29,973 nt of DNA, taken from positions 1 through 29,973 of the forward strand of contig CAAFVA010000047.1 in assembly GCA_900766325.1 (NCBI GenBank). The letters run 5' to 3'. The position numbers and the translations under genes are program-made. Source of the DNA: Bacilli bacterium (GTDB lineage: Bacteria > Bacillota_I > Bacilli_A > RF39 > UBA660). A model generated the notes under the pieces. The model did not search any database, was not told where the DNA came from, and saw only the letters and a list, made by a program, of their open reading frames with translations. Positions 7,560-14,473 of this stretch are shown in pieces; positions within the stretch are counted from its first letter, which is position 1, and each line of letters begins with the position of its first letter.

Positions 7560-8306
7560 TTACTTTTCCTTTCCTTTTTGAATGTTATAATCTATTTTCA
7601 ATAATAACTTAAGTGGTAACAACTTGCAACCAACAGCTCCTATTTTTGACATAATTCCAGGAACTATTACTAATTTGTTTTTCATCATTTTTTTAATTGC
7701 ATAACTTGTAACATAATCACTAGATAAACTTTTTACCGAAAATCTTACACCCGCTGTCTTATTAAAATTAGTATCAACAGGTCCAGGACACAAAACGGAT
7801 ACTTTAACATTTGATTTAATTCTTCTTAATTCCTCATAAATCGCTGTTGTAAGCTTAAAAACATAAGATTTGGTTGAATAATACGTACTCATTAAAGGTC
7901 CTGGCAGGAAGGCTGCTGAAGAAGCTACGTTAAGAATCATACCCGAATCGTTTTTAACCATTTCTTGTAAATATAACTTCGTAAGAACGTGAAGTGCGGT
8001 TACGTTTAAATTAATCATGTTTATTTCTTTATCAAGGTTTGTTTTTCTAAATTCTCCAAATACACCAAATCCAGCATTATTTATTAATAAATCAACATCT
8101 TTATGTTTATTAAATAACTTTTTACAATTTTTTATATCTGATAAGTCATATGTTTCAACATAAGTTTTTGTCTTGCAAAGTTTAGCTACTTTTTTTAAAG
8201 TGCCCTCATTTCTGGATACAAGTACCAAATCATATCCCATGCTGCTTAGTTTAATAGCGAAATCTCTTCCTAAACCACTCGATGCACCAGTTATTAACGC
8301 CTTCAT
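7560..8306 (-). CDS. Short-chain dehydrogenase/reductase (SDR, DltE/YqjQ-like)
   Basis: 248 residues, classical SDR. The nucleotide-binding motif TGASSGLG spans residues 6-13, NNAG 76-79, a catalytic Ser is near 130 (NVASSAAFLPGP), and Tyr142 with Lys146 form the YxxxK pair. CPGPVDTNF follows as in the family. Arg32 after the second strand (SRN) suggests NADP(H) preference. The C-terminal stretch (MMKNKLVIVPGIMSKIG) is like membrane-associated members that have a hydrophobic tail. Substrate unknown. GGTGAT before the ATG and a well-formed promoter at 8350-8322 mark the start of a two-gene unit with the prepilin gene. Confidence 0.88.
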   Translation of the reverse strand: MKALITGASSGLGRDFAIKLSSMGYDLVLVSRNEGTLKKVAKLCKTKTYVETYDLSDIKNCKKLFNKHKDVDLLINNAGFGVFGEFRKTNLDKEINMINLNVTALHVLTKLYLQEMVKNDSGMILNVASSAAFLPGPLMSTYYSTKSYVFKLTTAIYEELRRIKSNVKVSVLCPGPVDTNFNKTAGVRFSVKSLSSDYVTSYAIKKMMKNKLVIVPGIMSKIGAVGCKLLPLKLLLKIDYNIQKGKEK

Positions 8307-8321
8307 ATTATCACCATGAAA

Positions 8322-8350
8322 ATTATACTATATTAATTAAAAATAATCAA
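8322..8350 (-). promoter_or_regulatory. Sigma-A type promoter of the SDR-prepilin unit
   Basis: Minus strand -35 TTGATT (8350-8345), 17-base spacer, -10 TATAAT (8327-8322). One of the two best promoters in the window. Confidence 0.75.
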
Positions 8351-8406
8351 AGAATTATAAATAAAAATAGATTTAAAGCGTTTAATAAGAAAAAATGTTT
8401 AACATG

Positions 8407-8415
8407 TGTTATAAT
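8407..8415 (+). promoter_or_regulatory. Extended -10 promoter of the sortase gene
   Basis: Plus strand TGT-TATAAT at 8407-8415, 21 bases before the ATG at 8437. No -35. Its position inside the longer open frame argues for the 8437 start. Confidence 0.5.
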
Positions 8416-8436
8416 TGTTCAAGAAGGATTGATATT

Positions 8437-9297
8437 ATGCAAAAAGGCATGAAAAAAAAACCTACAATTGTTATAAGAAAAAAGAAACTCATACTTAAAA
8501 AATGGGTTAGAGTAACAATACTCTTTATCTTTTTAATAATGTTTTCTTTTTCAGCATATCAACTTTTCCTGTGGAAAGCTGATGGTGATAAAACAGAAGA
8601 AATATCAAACGAGATAGCTGAAGAAATTGAAGTAGAAGAAACCCCCGCCATCGAAGAAAATACCGAGATAATAAATCCTCCAACGGATACTGATAATGAT
8701 TATTGGAACTATATAAAAATGGATATGTTAAGCGTTGATTTTAACGAATTAAAAAATAAAAATTCTGATACAATCGGATGGATTAAAGTTGAAGGAACAA
8801 ACATCAACTACCCGGTAGTTCAAACAACTGATAATAAATACTACTTAAACCACTCATATGATAAAACTTATAATGAGGCAGGTTGGGTTTATGCAGATTA
8901 TCGTAACAGCTTTGATGAATTAGATAAAAACACCGTTATATACGCCCATGGCAGAGTTGATACCACGATGTTTGGTAGCCTTAAAAACATCCTAAAAAGT
9001 TCTTGGTATAATAATAAAAATAACCACATAATAAAGTTTTCAACACCTAAAGAAAACACGCTTTGGCAAGTATTTTCAGTTTATACAATTGAGGCAGAAA
9101 GCTATTACATAACAACTAAGTTCCCCTCAGACGAATATTTCAAAGAATTTGCAACAACTTTAAAAAACAGAAGTAAAATAGAATTTAGTGCGATTCCAAA
9201 CGAAAATGATAAAATATTAACCCTATCAACATGTAAAGATAGCAAAGGAAACCGGGTTGTTATGCATGCGAAACTAATAAAGGTTGAGACAAAATAA
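8437..9297 (+). CDS. srtB: Class B sortase
   Basis: 286 residues; a membrane-anchored cysteine transpeptidase that joins surface proteins to peptidoglycan. A basic cytoplasmic N-terminus is followed by one transmembrane helix (about 23-46), an acidic linker rich in Glu (50-80), and the sortase barrel. Catalytic residues are visible: His171 in VIYAHG, Cys266 in LTLSTC and Arg273 in GNRVVMHAKL. MFGSLKNIL after the His and DYWNYIKM at the start of the domain are class B features. AAGAAGGA eight bases before ATG 8437 sets the start; the frame is open from 8395 but the -10 lies inside that extension. It is convergent with the LRR gene that carries an NPNTV sorting signal, its likely substrate. Confidence 0.9.
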   Translation: MQKGMKKKPTIVIRKKKLILKKWVRVTILFIFLIMFSFSAYQLFLWKADGDKTEEISNEIAEEIEVEETPAIEENTEIINPPTDTDNDYWNYIKMDMLSVDFNELKNKNSDTIGWIKVEGTNINYPVVQTTDNKYYLNHSYDKTYNEAGWVYADYRNSFDELDKNTVIYAHGRVDTTMFGSLKNILKSSWYNNKNNHIIKFSTPKENTLWQVFSVYTIEAESYYITTKFPSDEYFKEFATTLKNRSKIEFSAIPNENDKILTLSTCKDSKGNRVVMHAKLIKVETK

Positions 9298-9326
9298 AAC
9301 TACTTAAGAAACCCTTAAGTAGTTTT
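9297..9326. terminator. Bidirectional terminator between sortase and LRR genes
   Basis: Eleven-base perfect stem AACTACTTAAG / CTTAAGTAGTT with a five-base loop, T-run on the plus side and an A-run on the other flank giving T on minus. Serves two convergent genes. Confidence 0.82.
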
Positions 9327-9331
9327 TATTA

Positions 9332-10336
9332 TTAATGATGTTTAATTAAACTCTTTGTTGTAATTCCAGCTACTCCTAATCCCATTAGTGCTAATACAAA
9401 GTATAAACCTACGTTATCAACAGTATTAGGATTTTCTTCAGAAGCCTGAGTAGTTGTTGTAACAACTGGTTCTTCTTTTAGATCGTTTATAATCTTTAAA
9501 TCGTCATCCTTAACGAAATTAACAAGAGTTCCTGGAAGTTGGCTTGCAGAAATTTCTTTAATTGCATTACCAGATATATTTAAATCTTCTAACGTACCAG
9601 GTAAAGTTGGAAGTTCAGTAAATAAATTGTTTGAAATATTTAAAGAAGTCAAATTTCCTGGCAATGGAAGTAAATCTGGTATTTCATTATCAGCAATGTC
9701 TAAATATTTTAAAGTAGCTGGTAATGGTGGTAACCCAGGAAACTCATTATCACTTAAATCTAAATATACTAACTCACCAGGTAAATCTGGTAATCCAGGT
9801 AAAGCATTACCACTTAAACTTAAAGTTTTAAGTGTAGCAGGTAAATTTGGTAATCCTGCTAAATTATTATCATCTAAATATAATTCCTCTAGATTTGCAG
9901 GCAAATCTGGAAGTCCCACCAATTCATTACTACTTAAATTTAAGTAAGTTATGGTTGGTGATAAGTCTGGTAATCCATTAATTTTATTGTTTGATAAATC
10001 TAATGAAGTTAAACCAGCAGGTAAATTTGGTATTCCACCTAAATTGTTACCACTTAAGTTTAAAACTTTAAGATTAGGAAAATAACTTGTTAATACATAT
10101 GGGTTATTTCCACCTTTGTCAATACCACCTACCTCTGCGTCTGAAATATTTAACTCAGTTAAACTAGATGCCCATTCTTTCGTAAATTCCTCTTCTGTAA
10201 TACCGTACTTTTCAGTAACTGCTTTAACAAAAGATGATTCAAAATCTCCAGCAATGTTTGTGTCAGCTTTTACGCTTCCTAAAGAAAATAAAAAAGCAAC
10301 ACAAATAGTAAATAATGCTAATAATCTTTTTTTCAT
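9332..10336 (-). CDS. Secreted leucine-rich-repeat protein with NPNTV cell-wall sorting signal
   Basis: 334 residues. Signal peptide 1-24 (MKKR, hydrophobic core, VKA-D cleavage). A short capping region (25-86) is followed by nine leucine-rich repeats, residues about 87-266, with an exact 20-residue period: the Leu at 89 recurs at 109, (Ile)129, 149, 169, 189, 209, 229 and 249. Each unit reads roughly LPxxLxxLxLSxNxLxGLPx, the short LPX type known from YopM/IpaH effectors and Gram-positive surface LRR proteins. A Thr/Glu-rich linker follows, then NPNTVD (302-307), a hydrophobic helix and a short tail IKHH: a sortase-type sorting signal. The class B sortase convergent to it is the likely anchor enzyme. 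AAGGAGG precedes the ATG. The ligand of the LRR face is unknown. Confidence 0.88.
   Translation of the reverse strand: MKKRLLALFTICVAFLFSLGSVKADTNIAGDFESSFVKAVTEKYGITEEEFTKEWASSLTELNISDAEVGGIDKGGNNPYVLTSYFPNLKVLNLSGNNLGGIPNLPAGLTSLDLSNNKINGLPDLSPTITYLNLSSNELVGLPDLPANLEELYLDDNNLAGLPNLPATLKTLSLSGNALPGLPDLPGELVYLDLSDNEFPGLPPLPATLKYLDIADNEIPDLLPLPGNLTSLNISNNLFTELPTLPGTLEDLNISGNAIKEISASQLPGTLVNFVKDDDLKIINDLKEEPVVTTTTQASEENPNTVDNVGLYFVLALMGLGVAGITTKSLIKHH
9587..10075 (-). repeat. 60-bp coding repeats of the LRR domain
   Basis: About eight to nine in-frame 60-base units encoding the 20-residue LRRs. They are conserved mainly at the Leu, Asn and Pro codons and differ elsewhere, so this is an old, diverged array rather than a recent tandem duplication. 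Boundaries are approximate. Confidence 0.7.
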
Positions 10337-10386
10337 GGTATCCTCCTTTCTTAATATTGAACCCCAAAACTACTGGTTCTACTTTT

Positions 10387-10395
10387 ACTATATCA
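10387..10395 (-). promoter_or_regulatory. Extended -10 promoter of the LRR gene
   Basis: Minus strand TGA-TATAGT at 10395-10387, about 50 bases before the ATG. No clear -35. The leader between contains a five-base GAACC/GGTTC inverted repeat of uncertain meaning. Confidence 0.4.
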
Positions 10396-10467
10396 CATAT
10401 TAACATCTTATGGAAGAAAAAAATGTCAGTTTTACGTCATTAATTTTAAAAATATACACTTATAACT

Positions 10468-10511
10468 GATTACATTTTTTTTGCAGTAAGAAAAAAAATA
10501 TCAATGTAATC
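10468..10511. repeat. Inverted repeat GATTACATT...AATGTAATC in the rplQ-LRR intergenic space
   Basis: Nine-base perfect arms at 10468-10476 and 10503-10511, separated by 26 bases that also hold opposed T and A runs. It lies about 75 bases upstream of the LRR promoter -10. Operator, attenuator or chance cannot be decided. Confidence 0.4.
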
Positions 10512-10562
10512 CAAAGCTCTATATAGAACGTGGCATTCAATATTTTATTTTACTGTGGAAAA

Positions 10563-10589
10563 ACAAAAAAAAGGACCCTAAGGGTTCTT
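10563..10589 (-). terminator. Terminator of the ribosomal operon
   Basis: Stem of eight pairs (AAGAACCC with GGGTCCTT on minus, one G-U) around a three-base loop, then TTTTTTTTGTTT. It starts a few bases after the rplQ stop. Confidence 0.85.
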
Positions 10590-10592
10590 TAA

Positions 10593-10937
10593 TTAATCAA
10601 CTAATTCCAAGACAACCATTAAAGCATCGTCGCCTTTTCTTTCTTGTAATTTTAATATTCTAGTATAACCACCGTTTCTTGACTCATAACGTTTAGCTAA
10701 TTCATTAAATACTTTTTTAACAGCCTCTTCATCATTTTGTAAGAAAGCAAGTGCGTTACGTCTAGCAACTAAGCTACCATTCTTTGCGTAGGTAACCATT
10801 TTATCAAAACATTTACGTACTTCTTTGGCACGTGTTTCAGTTGTTTCAATACGTTCATTTTTAATTAGGTTTCTGGTTAAGTTAGCAAGCATAGCTCTTC
10901 TATGTTTGTTAGTACGACCTAATTTTCTATAAGCCAT
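10593..10937 (-). CDS. rplQ: 50S ribosomal protein L17
   Basis: 114 residues. The N-terminus MAYRKLGRTNKHRRAMLANL and the C-terminal GGYTRILKLQERKGDDALMV are L17 signatures. L17 binds 23S rRNA near the tunnel exit. Last gene of the 29-gene operon, 18 bases after rpoA and directly followed by the terminator. Ribosome site GGAGG eight bases upstream. Confidence 0.97.
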   Translation of the reverse strand: MAYRKLGRTNKHRRAMLANLTRNLIKNERIETTETRAKEVRKCFDKMVTYAKNGSLVARRNALAFLQNDEEAVKKVFNELAKRYESRNGGYTRILKLQERKGDDALMVVLELVD

Positions 10938-10955
10938 TATTATTCCTCCTTACTT

Positions 10956-11906
10956 TTAGTCATCGTTTCTAAATGAGAATCCCATTTCTTTAACTTTATC
11001 AATTACTTCTTTAAGTGATTTCTTACCCAAATTACGAATCTTCATCATTTCATTTTCAGATTTTTGAGTTAAATCTTGTAACGTATTAATGTTAGCTCTT
11101 TTTAAACAGTTATATGCTCTAACTGAAAATTCTAACTCATCGATAGACATTTCAAGCGCTTTTGTTTTAGAGTCATCAACGTTTTGTTTCATAAGACCCG
11201 TTTCATCAGCTATTTCATCTAATTTAGTTAAGATTTCAAAATGTTCTATTATTATTCTTGATGCCAAAGCAATAGCTTCTTCCGGCTTCATAGAACCATT
11301 AGTCCAAACTTCCATGGTTAATTTATCATACGTATCATCTTGTCCTACACGAGCACCTTCAACCTCATAATTAACCCTTTCGATTGGTGAGAAGTTTGAA
11401 TCCATTGCAATAGTGTTTAATTTAACGTCACCTAACAACTTCTTATTAGCTTCGGCTCTAACATATCCACGCCCATTGCCTATGGTCATTTCCATGTTTA
11501 ACTTTCCACCTTTAACAAGCGTCGCTATTTCCTGTTCCGGATTGATAATCTCAACGTCAGCATCTTTTTCTATGTCTGCAGCGGTAACAAGGCCTTCACG
11601 ACTTACGTTTAACTTAATAGTTTTAGGTTCGTTAGTATGATTTTTAACAACCACACTTTTTAAATTTAATATAATTTGTGTTACGTCTTCAATTACTCCA
11701 TCTATTGTTTGAAATTCATGAAGAACACCATCAATATGAACGCTAGTTATTGCGTCTCCTGGTAATGAAGATAGCATTACCCTTCTAAGTGCGTTACCTA
11801 AAGTTGTACCGAAACCTCTTTCTAAAGGTTCGATTTCAAATTTTCCATAATTTCTACTTTCAACGTATTCAGAAACTTTGAATTGTGGTTTTTCGAATTT
11901 TATCAC
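10956..11906 (-). CDS. rpoA: RNA polymerase alpha subunit
   Basis: 316 residues, normal length. The N-terminal assembly domain (about 1-230) contains RGFGTTLGNALRRVMLSSLPG, and the alpha-CTD (about 245-310) contains SVRAYNCLKRANI, equivalent to the DNA- and activator-contacting Arg265 region of E. coli, and NLGKKSLKEV. The start is a GTG at 11906; GGGAG lies nine bases upstream and there is no ATG nearby in frame. It sits between rpsK and rplQ as in nearly all bacteria. Confidence 0.97.
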   Translation of the reverse strand: MIKFEKPQFKVSEYVESRNYGKFEIEPLERGFGTTLGNALRRVMLSSLPGDAITSVHIDGVLHEFQTIDGVIEDVTQIILNLKSVVVKNHTNEPKTIKLNVSREGLVTAADIEKDADVEIINPEQEIATLVKGGKLNMEMTIGNGRGYVRAEANKKLLGDVKLNTIAMDSNFSPIERVNYEVEGARVGQDDTYDKLTMEVWTNGSMKPEEAIALASRIIIEHFEILTKLDEIADETGLMKQNVDDSKTKALEMSIDELEFSVRAYNCLKRANINTLQDLTQKSENEMMKIRNLGKKSLKEVIDKVKEMGFSFRNDD

Positions 11907-11929
11907 CTAAAATCACTCCCTTTTCTAAA

Positions 11930-12313
11930 TTATCCACGTGGACGTTTCGGTGGACGACAACCATTATGTGGAACTGGTGTTACGTCTGTAATTGAAAGAA
12001 TCTCTAATCCTGCCGTTTGTAATGAACGAATTGCAGTTTCTCTTCCTGAGCCTAGTCCTTTTACAAAAACCTCTACTTTTCTCATTCCAGAATCATATGC
12101 TGCCTTTCCAGCTGCCTCAGCACTCATTCCGGCAGCAAACGGAGTTTTCTTTTTACTTCCTTTGAAACCTGAAGTTCCACTAGTTGCCCACGCTACTACG
12201 TTACCTTCTTTATCAGTTATGGTTACGATAGTATTGTTAAACGTTGAGTGAATGTGTGCTTGTCCCTCAGGAATATTCTTCTTAACCTTACGCTTTCTTG
12301 CTTTGTAAGCCAT
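11930..12313 (-). CDS. rpsK: 30S ribosomal protein S11
   Basis: 127 residues. IHSTFNNTIVTITD and the C-terminal TPVPHNGCRPPKRPRG identify S11, a platform protein that contacts S7, S18 and S21 near the mRNA exit channel. The short basic N-terminus (KARKRKVKK) is usual. GGAGG lies seven bases before the ATG. Confidence 0.97.
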   Translation of the reverse strand: MAYKARKRKVKKNIPEGQAHIHSTFNNTIVTITDKEGNVVAWATSGTSGFKGSKKKTPFAAGMSAEAAGKAAYDSGMRKVEVFVKGLGSGRETAIRSLQTAGLEILSITDVTPVPHNGCRPPKRPRG

Positions 12314-12331
12314 TATTTGCCCTCCTTTTTC

Positions 12332-12697
12332 CTACTTCTTCTTATTTGCAACAGTCTTACCTCTACCCTTACGAGTTTTTGCGTTGCTTCTAGTAGATTG
12401 TCCTCTTACAGGCAATCCTTTACGATGACGAATACCTTGGTAAGAACCAATTTCCATCTTTGTTTTAATGTTCATTGAAACTTCTCTTCTTAAATCACCT
12501 TCAATTAGGCAATTATCTAATTCTTTACGAATTTTAGAAATTTCTTCATCTGTTAAATCCTTAGCCTTAGTATCAAGATTAATATTTAAATTAGTTAATA
12601 TTTTTCTTGATAGTTTTCTACCAATACCATGAATGTAAGTCAAAGCAACTTCAATCCTTTTTTCATTTGGTAAATCAACGTTTTTAATACGTGCCAT
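12332..12697 (-). CDS. rpsM: 30S ribosomal protein S13
   Basis: 121 residues. MARIKNVDLPNEKRIEVAL, TYIHGIG, and the basic tail RGQSTRSNAKTRKGRGKTV are S13 signatures. S13 lies in the 30S head and contacts the P-site tRNA and 50S bridge helices. It follows rpmJ by 19 bases. Confidence 0.97.
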   Translation of the reverse strand: MARIKNVDLPNEKRIEVALTYIHGIGRKLSRKILTNLNINLDTKAKDLTDEEISKIRKELDNCLIEGDLRREVSMNIKTKMEIGSYQGIRHRKGLPVRGQSTRSNAKTRKGRGKTVANKKK

Positions 12698-12716
12698 TAT
12701 TTACTTGCACCTCCTA

Positions 12717-12830
12717 TTATCCTTGCCTTTGCTTATGCTTTGGGTTTTCACAAATAACCATTACTTTCCCATTACGCTTAATAATTTTACATTTATCACA
12801 AATTTTCTTTACTGATGGTCTAACTTTCAT
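12717..12830 (-). CDS. rpmJ: 50S ribosomal protein L36
   Basis: 37 residues, found by direct translation. It reads MKVRPSVKKICDKCKIIKRN followed by GKVMVICENPKHKQRQG. Zinc ligands Cys11, Cys14, Cys27 and His32 are all present, so this is the zinc-binding (C+) form. AGGAGG lies eight bases before the ATG. Position between infA and rpsM is the standard one. Confidence 0.97.
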   Translation of the reverse strand: MKVRPSVKKICDKCKIIKRNGKVMVICENPKHKQRQG

Positions 12831-12845
12831 ATTTATTTCCTCCTA

Positions 12846-13061
12846 TCATCTTCTATAGGTTATACGCCCACGTGTTAAATCATAAGGTGATATTTCCAAG
12901 ACTACCGTATCACCTGGTAAGATACGAATCTTGTTCATTCGCATTTTACCAGAAACGCGAGCTTCTACGGTATGCCCATTTTCTAACCTAACTTTAAAAT
13001 CTCCACCTTTAAGAAGTTCAACTACTTTACCTTCAACTTCAATCACATCTTCCTTAGACAC
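12846..13061 (-). CDS. infA: Translation initiation factor IF-1
   Basis: 71 residues, a single S1/OB domain: EGKVVELLKGGDFKVRLENG and SGKMRMNKIRILPGD are typical. IF-1 occupies the A site of the 30S subunit during initiation. The start is a GTG at 13061, with the ribosome site GGGAG overlapping the last codons of map. Confidence 0.97.
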   Translation of the reverse strand: MSKEDVIEVEGKVVELLKGGDFKVRLENGHTVEARVSGKMRMNKIRILPGDTVVLEISPYDLTRGRITYRR

Positions 13062-13068
13062 TTATAAA

Positions 13069-13815
13069 TCACTCTCCCGTTAATATCTGATAACCATCTT
13101 TAGTAACCAAAACCGTATGCTCAAAATGAGCGGATGGCTTTTTATCTAAAGTTGTTATAGTCCAGTCATTATCTTCAACTACTATGTCGTCAGAACCTAA
13201 GTTAAGCATTGGTTCTATTGCTATTACCATACCCTCTTTTAAAACAGGGCCAGTACCTTCTAGGCCATAATTAGGAACATCTGGATCCTCATGCAAATGA
13301 TTTCCAACACCATGGCCACACAATTCTCTTACTATTCCAAGATGATGATCGTTTGCATAACGCTCTATAGAATGACCAATATCACCTATTCTAGCACCCG
13401 GTTTAACAACCTTAATACCTTCCCACAAGGCTTTTTCGGTATGCTCCATCAAATATTTTTTATCGTCATCTATATCTCCTACGGCATAGCTCCACGCTGA
13501 ATCTCCATGATATCCTTTATAGTCAGCTCCTATATCAATAGAAACAATATCACCTTTTTTTAATTTTCTATTAGATGGTATTCCGTGCACAACCTCTTCA
13601 TTAACCGAGATACAAGTTGCGTTTGGAAAACCCTCATAACCTTTAAATGAAGGTTTCGCATCCTTGCTTATTATAAACTTTTCCGCTAAAGAGTCAAGTT
13701 CTAACAAACTAACTCCAGGTTTTATAAAAGGTTTTAAATACTTATGAGTTTGATAAACTATGCTACCAGCAATAATCATTAGTTCTATTTCTCTTTTTGA
13801 CTTAATACTTATCAT
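13069..13815 (-). CDS. map: Methionine aminopeptidase type I
   Basis: 248 residues. It removes N-terminal Met from nascent proteins. The metal ligands are all recognisable: the Asp pair in SIDIGADYKGYHGDSAW, His in CGHGVGNHLHEDP, Glu in AIEPMLN, and Glu in HFEHTVLV. No N-terminal zinc-finger extension, so the short bacterial class. It lies four bases after adk and seven before infA. It ends in TGA, one of the rare TGA stops here. The KOW-domain gene sometimes found between map and infA is absent. Confidence 0.96.
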   Translation of the reverse strand: MISIKSKREIELMIIAGSIVYQTHKYLKPFIKPGVSLLELDSLAEKFIISKDAKPSFKGYEGFPNATCISVNEEVVHGIPSNRKLKKGDIVSIDIGADYKGYHGDSAWSYAVGDIDDDKKYLMEHTEKALWEGIKVVKPGARIGDIGHSIERYANDHHLGIVRELCGHGVGNHLHEDPDVPNYGLEGTGPVLKEGMVIAIEPMLNLGSDDIVVEDNDWTITTLDKKPSAHFEHTVLVTKDGYQILTGE

Positions 13816-13819
13816 TGTT

Positions 13820-14473
13820 TTAACCTTCTATTATTTTAACAGCCTCGTTAAAAGTATCATACTTACTTTCATAAGCATTGATAGTTTTTAAAACACCTTT
13901 ATTTTTGTAATAGTCATAAAGTGGCATGGTTTTTTGTACATATTCATCGAATCTTTTTACAAATGTTTCTTCACTATCATCAGAACGCTGAGTCAAACTT
14001 ACTTTGCAATCGTCACATAAACCTTCTTGTTTTGGTTTCATTTCGTTTGAATACTTATTATAGATTCTTCCGCACTTAGGACATGTAATTCTCGAGCAAG
14101 CTCTTTTCATAGCTGTTTGTTTATCAATGTTAATGTAAATAACAACTCCTAAATCCTTACCCATCTTGTTTAATAATTCATCATATTTTTCAGCTTGGGT
14201 TAAAGTCCTTGGAAAACCGTCTAATATGTATCCTTTCTTGCAATCCGGTTTCGTTATACGGTTTGAAATAAGTTCTATAATTACCTCATCCGAAACGAAT
14301 TTTCCCTCTTTCATCAAGCTTTCAGCTTCTTGTCCGATTTTTGTATGGTTTTTTATTTCTTCTCTTAATAAATCACCCGTTGAAATATGTCCATATCCAT
14401 ATTTTTCTTGTAGCATTTCAGATAGCGTTCCCTTACCAGCGGCAGGTGGCGCTAAAAATATAATATTTTTCAT
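13820..14473 (-). CDS. adk: Adenylate kinase, zinc-lid type, with variant P-loop
   Basis: 217 residues; converts ATP + AMP to 2 ADP. AMP-binding STGDLLREE (31-39) and DGFPRT (85-90) are normal. The LID holds four Cys (131, 134, 153, 156; CPKC and CDDC), the zinc-binding Gram-positive form. The P-loop at 8-16 reads APPAAGKGT; the usual sequence is GxPGAGKGT, so two Gly are Ala, although Lys14 and Thr16 are kept. I checked these codons. The ATG overlaps the secY stop as TAATG, indicating coupled translation. Confidence 0.95.
   Translation of the reverse strand: MKNIIFLAPPAAGKGTLSEMLQEKYGYGHISTGDLLREEIKNHTKIGQEAESLMKEGKFVSDEVIIELISNRITKPDCKKGYILDGFPRTLTQAEKYDELLNKMGKDLGVVIYINIDKQTAMKRACSRITCPKCGRIYNKYSNEMKPKQEGLCDDCKVSLTQRSDDSEETFVKRFDEYVQKTMPLYDYYKNKGVLKTINAYESKYDTFNEAVKIIEG

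Noticed and set aside
9627..9947. Plus-strand open frame opposite the LRR gene
   Set aside because: It is the complement shadow of the LRR codons, has no ribosome site and no family resemblance. The same holds for the other plus-strand frames opposite ribosomal genes.
9587..10075. Regular 60-bp periodicity that could be taken for a CRISPR or satellite array
   Set aside because: The period is the coding image of 20-residue LRRs; units are diverged and in frame, without identical repeats and unique spacers.
13062..13075. Possible use of TGA as Trp (genetic code 4), given Mollicutes-like gene content
   Set aside because: Trp is TGG throughout, no conserved Trp position is TGA, and map ends in TGA at the family-normal length.
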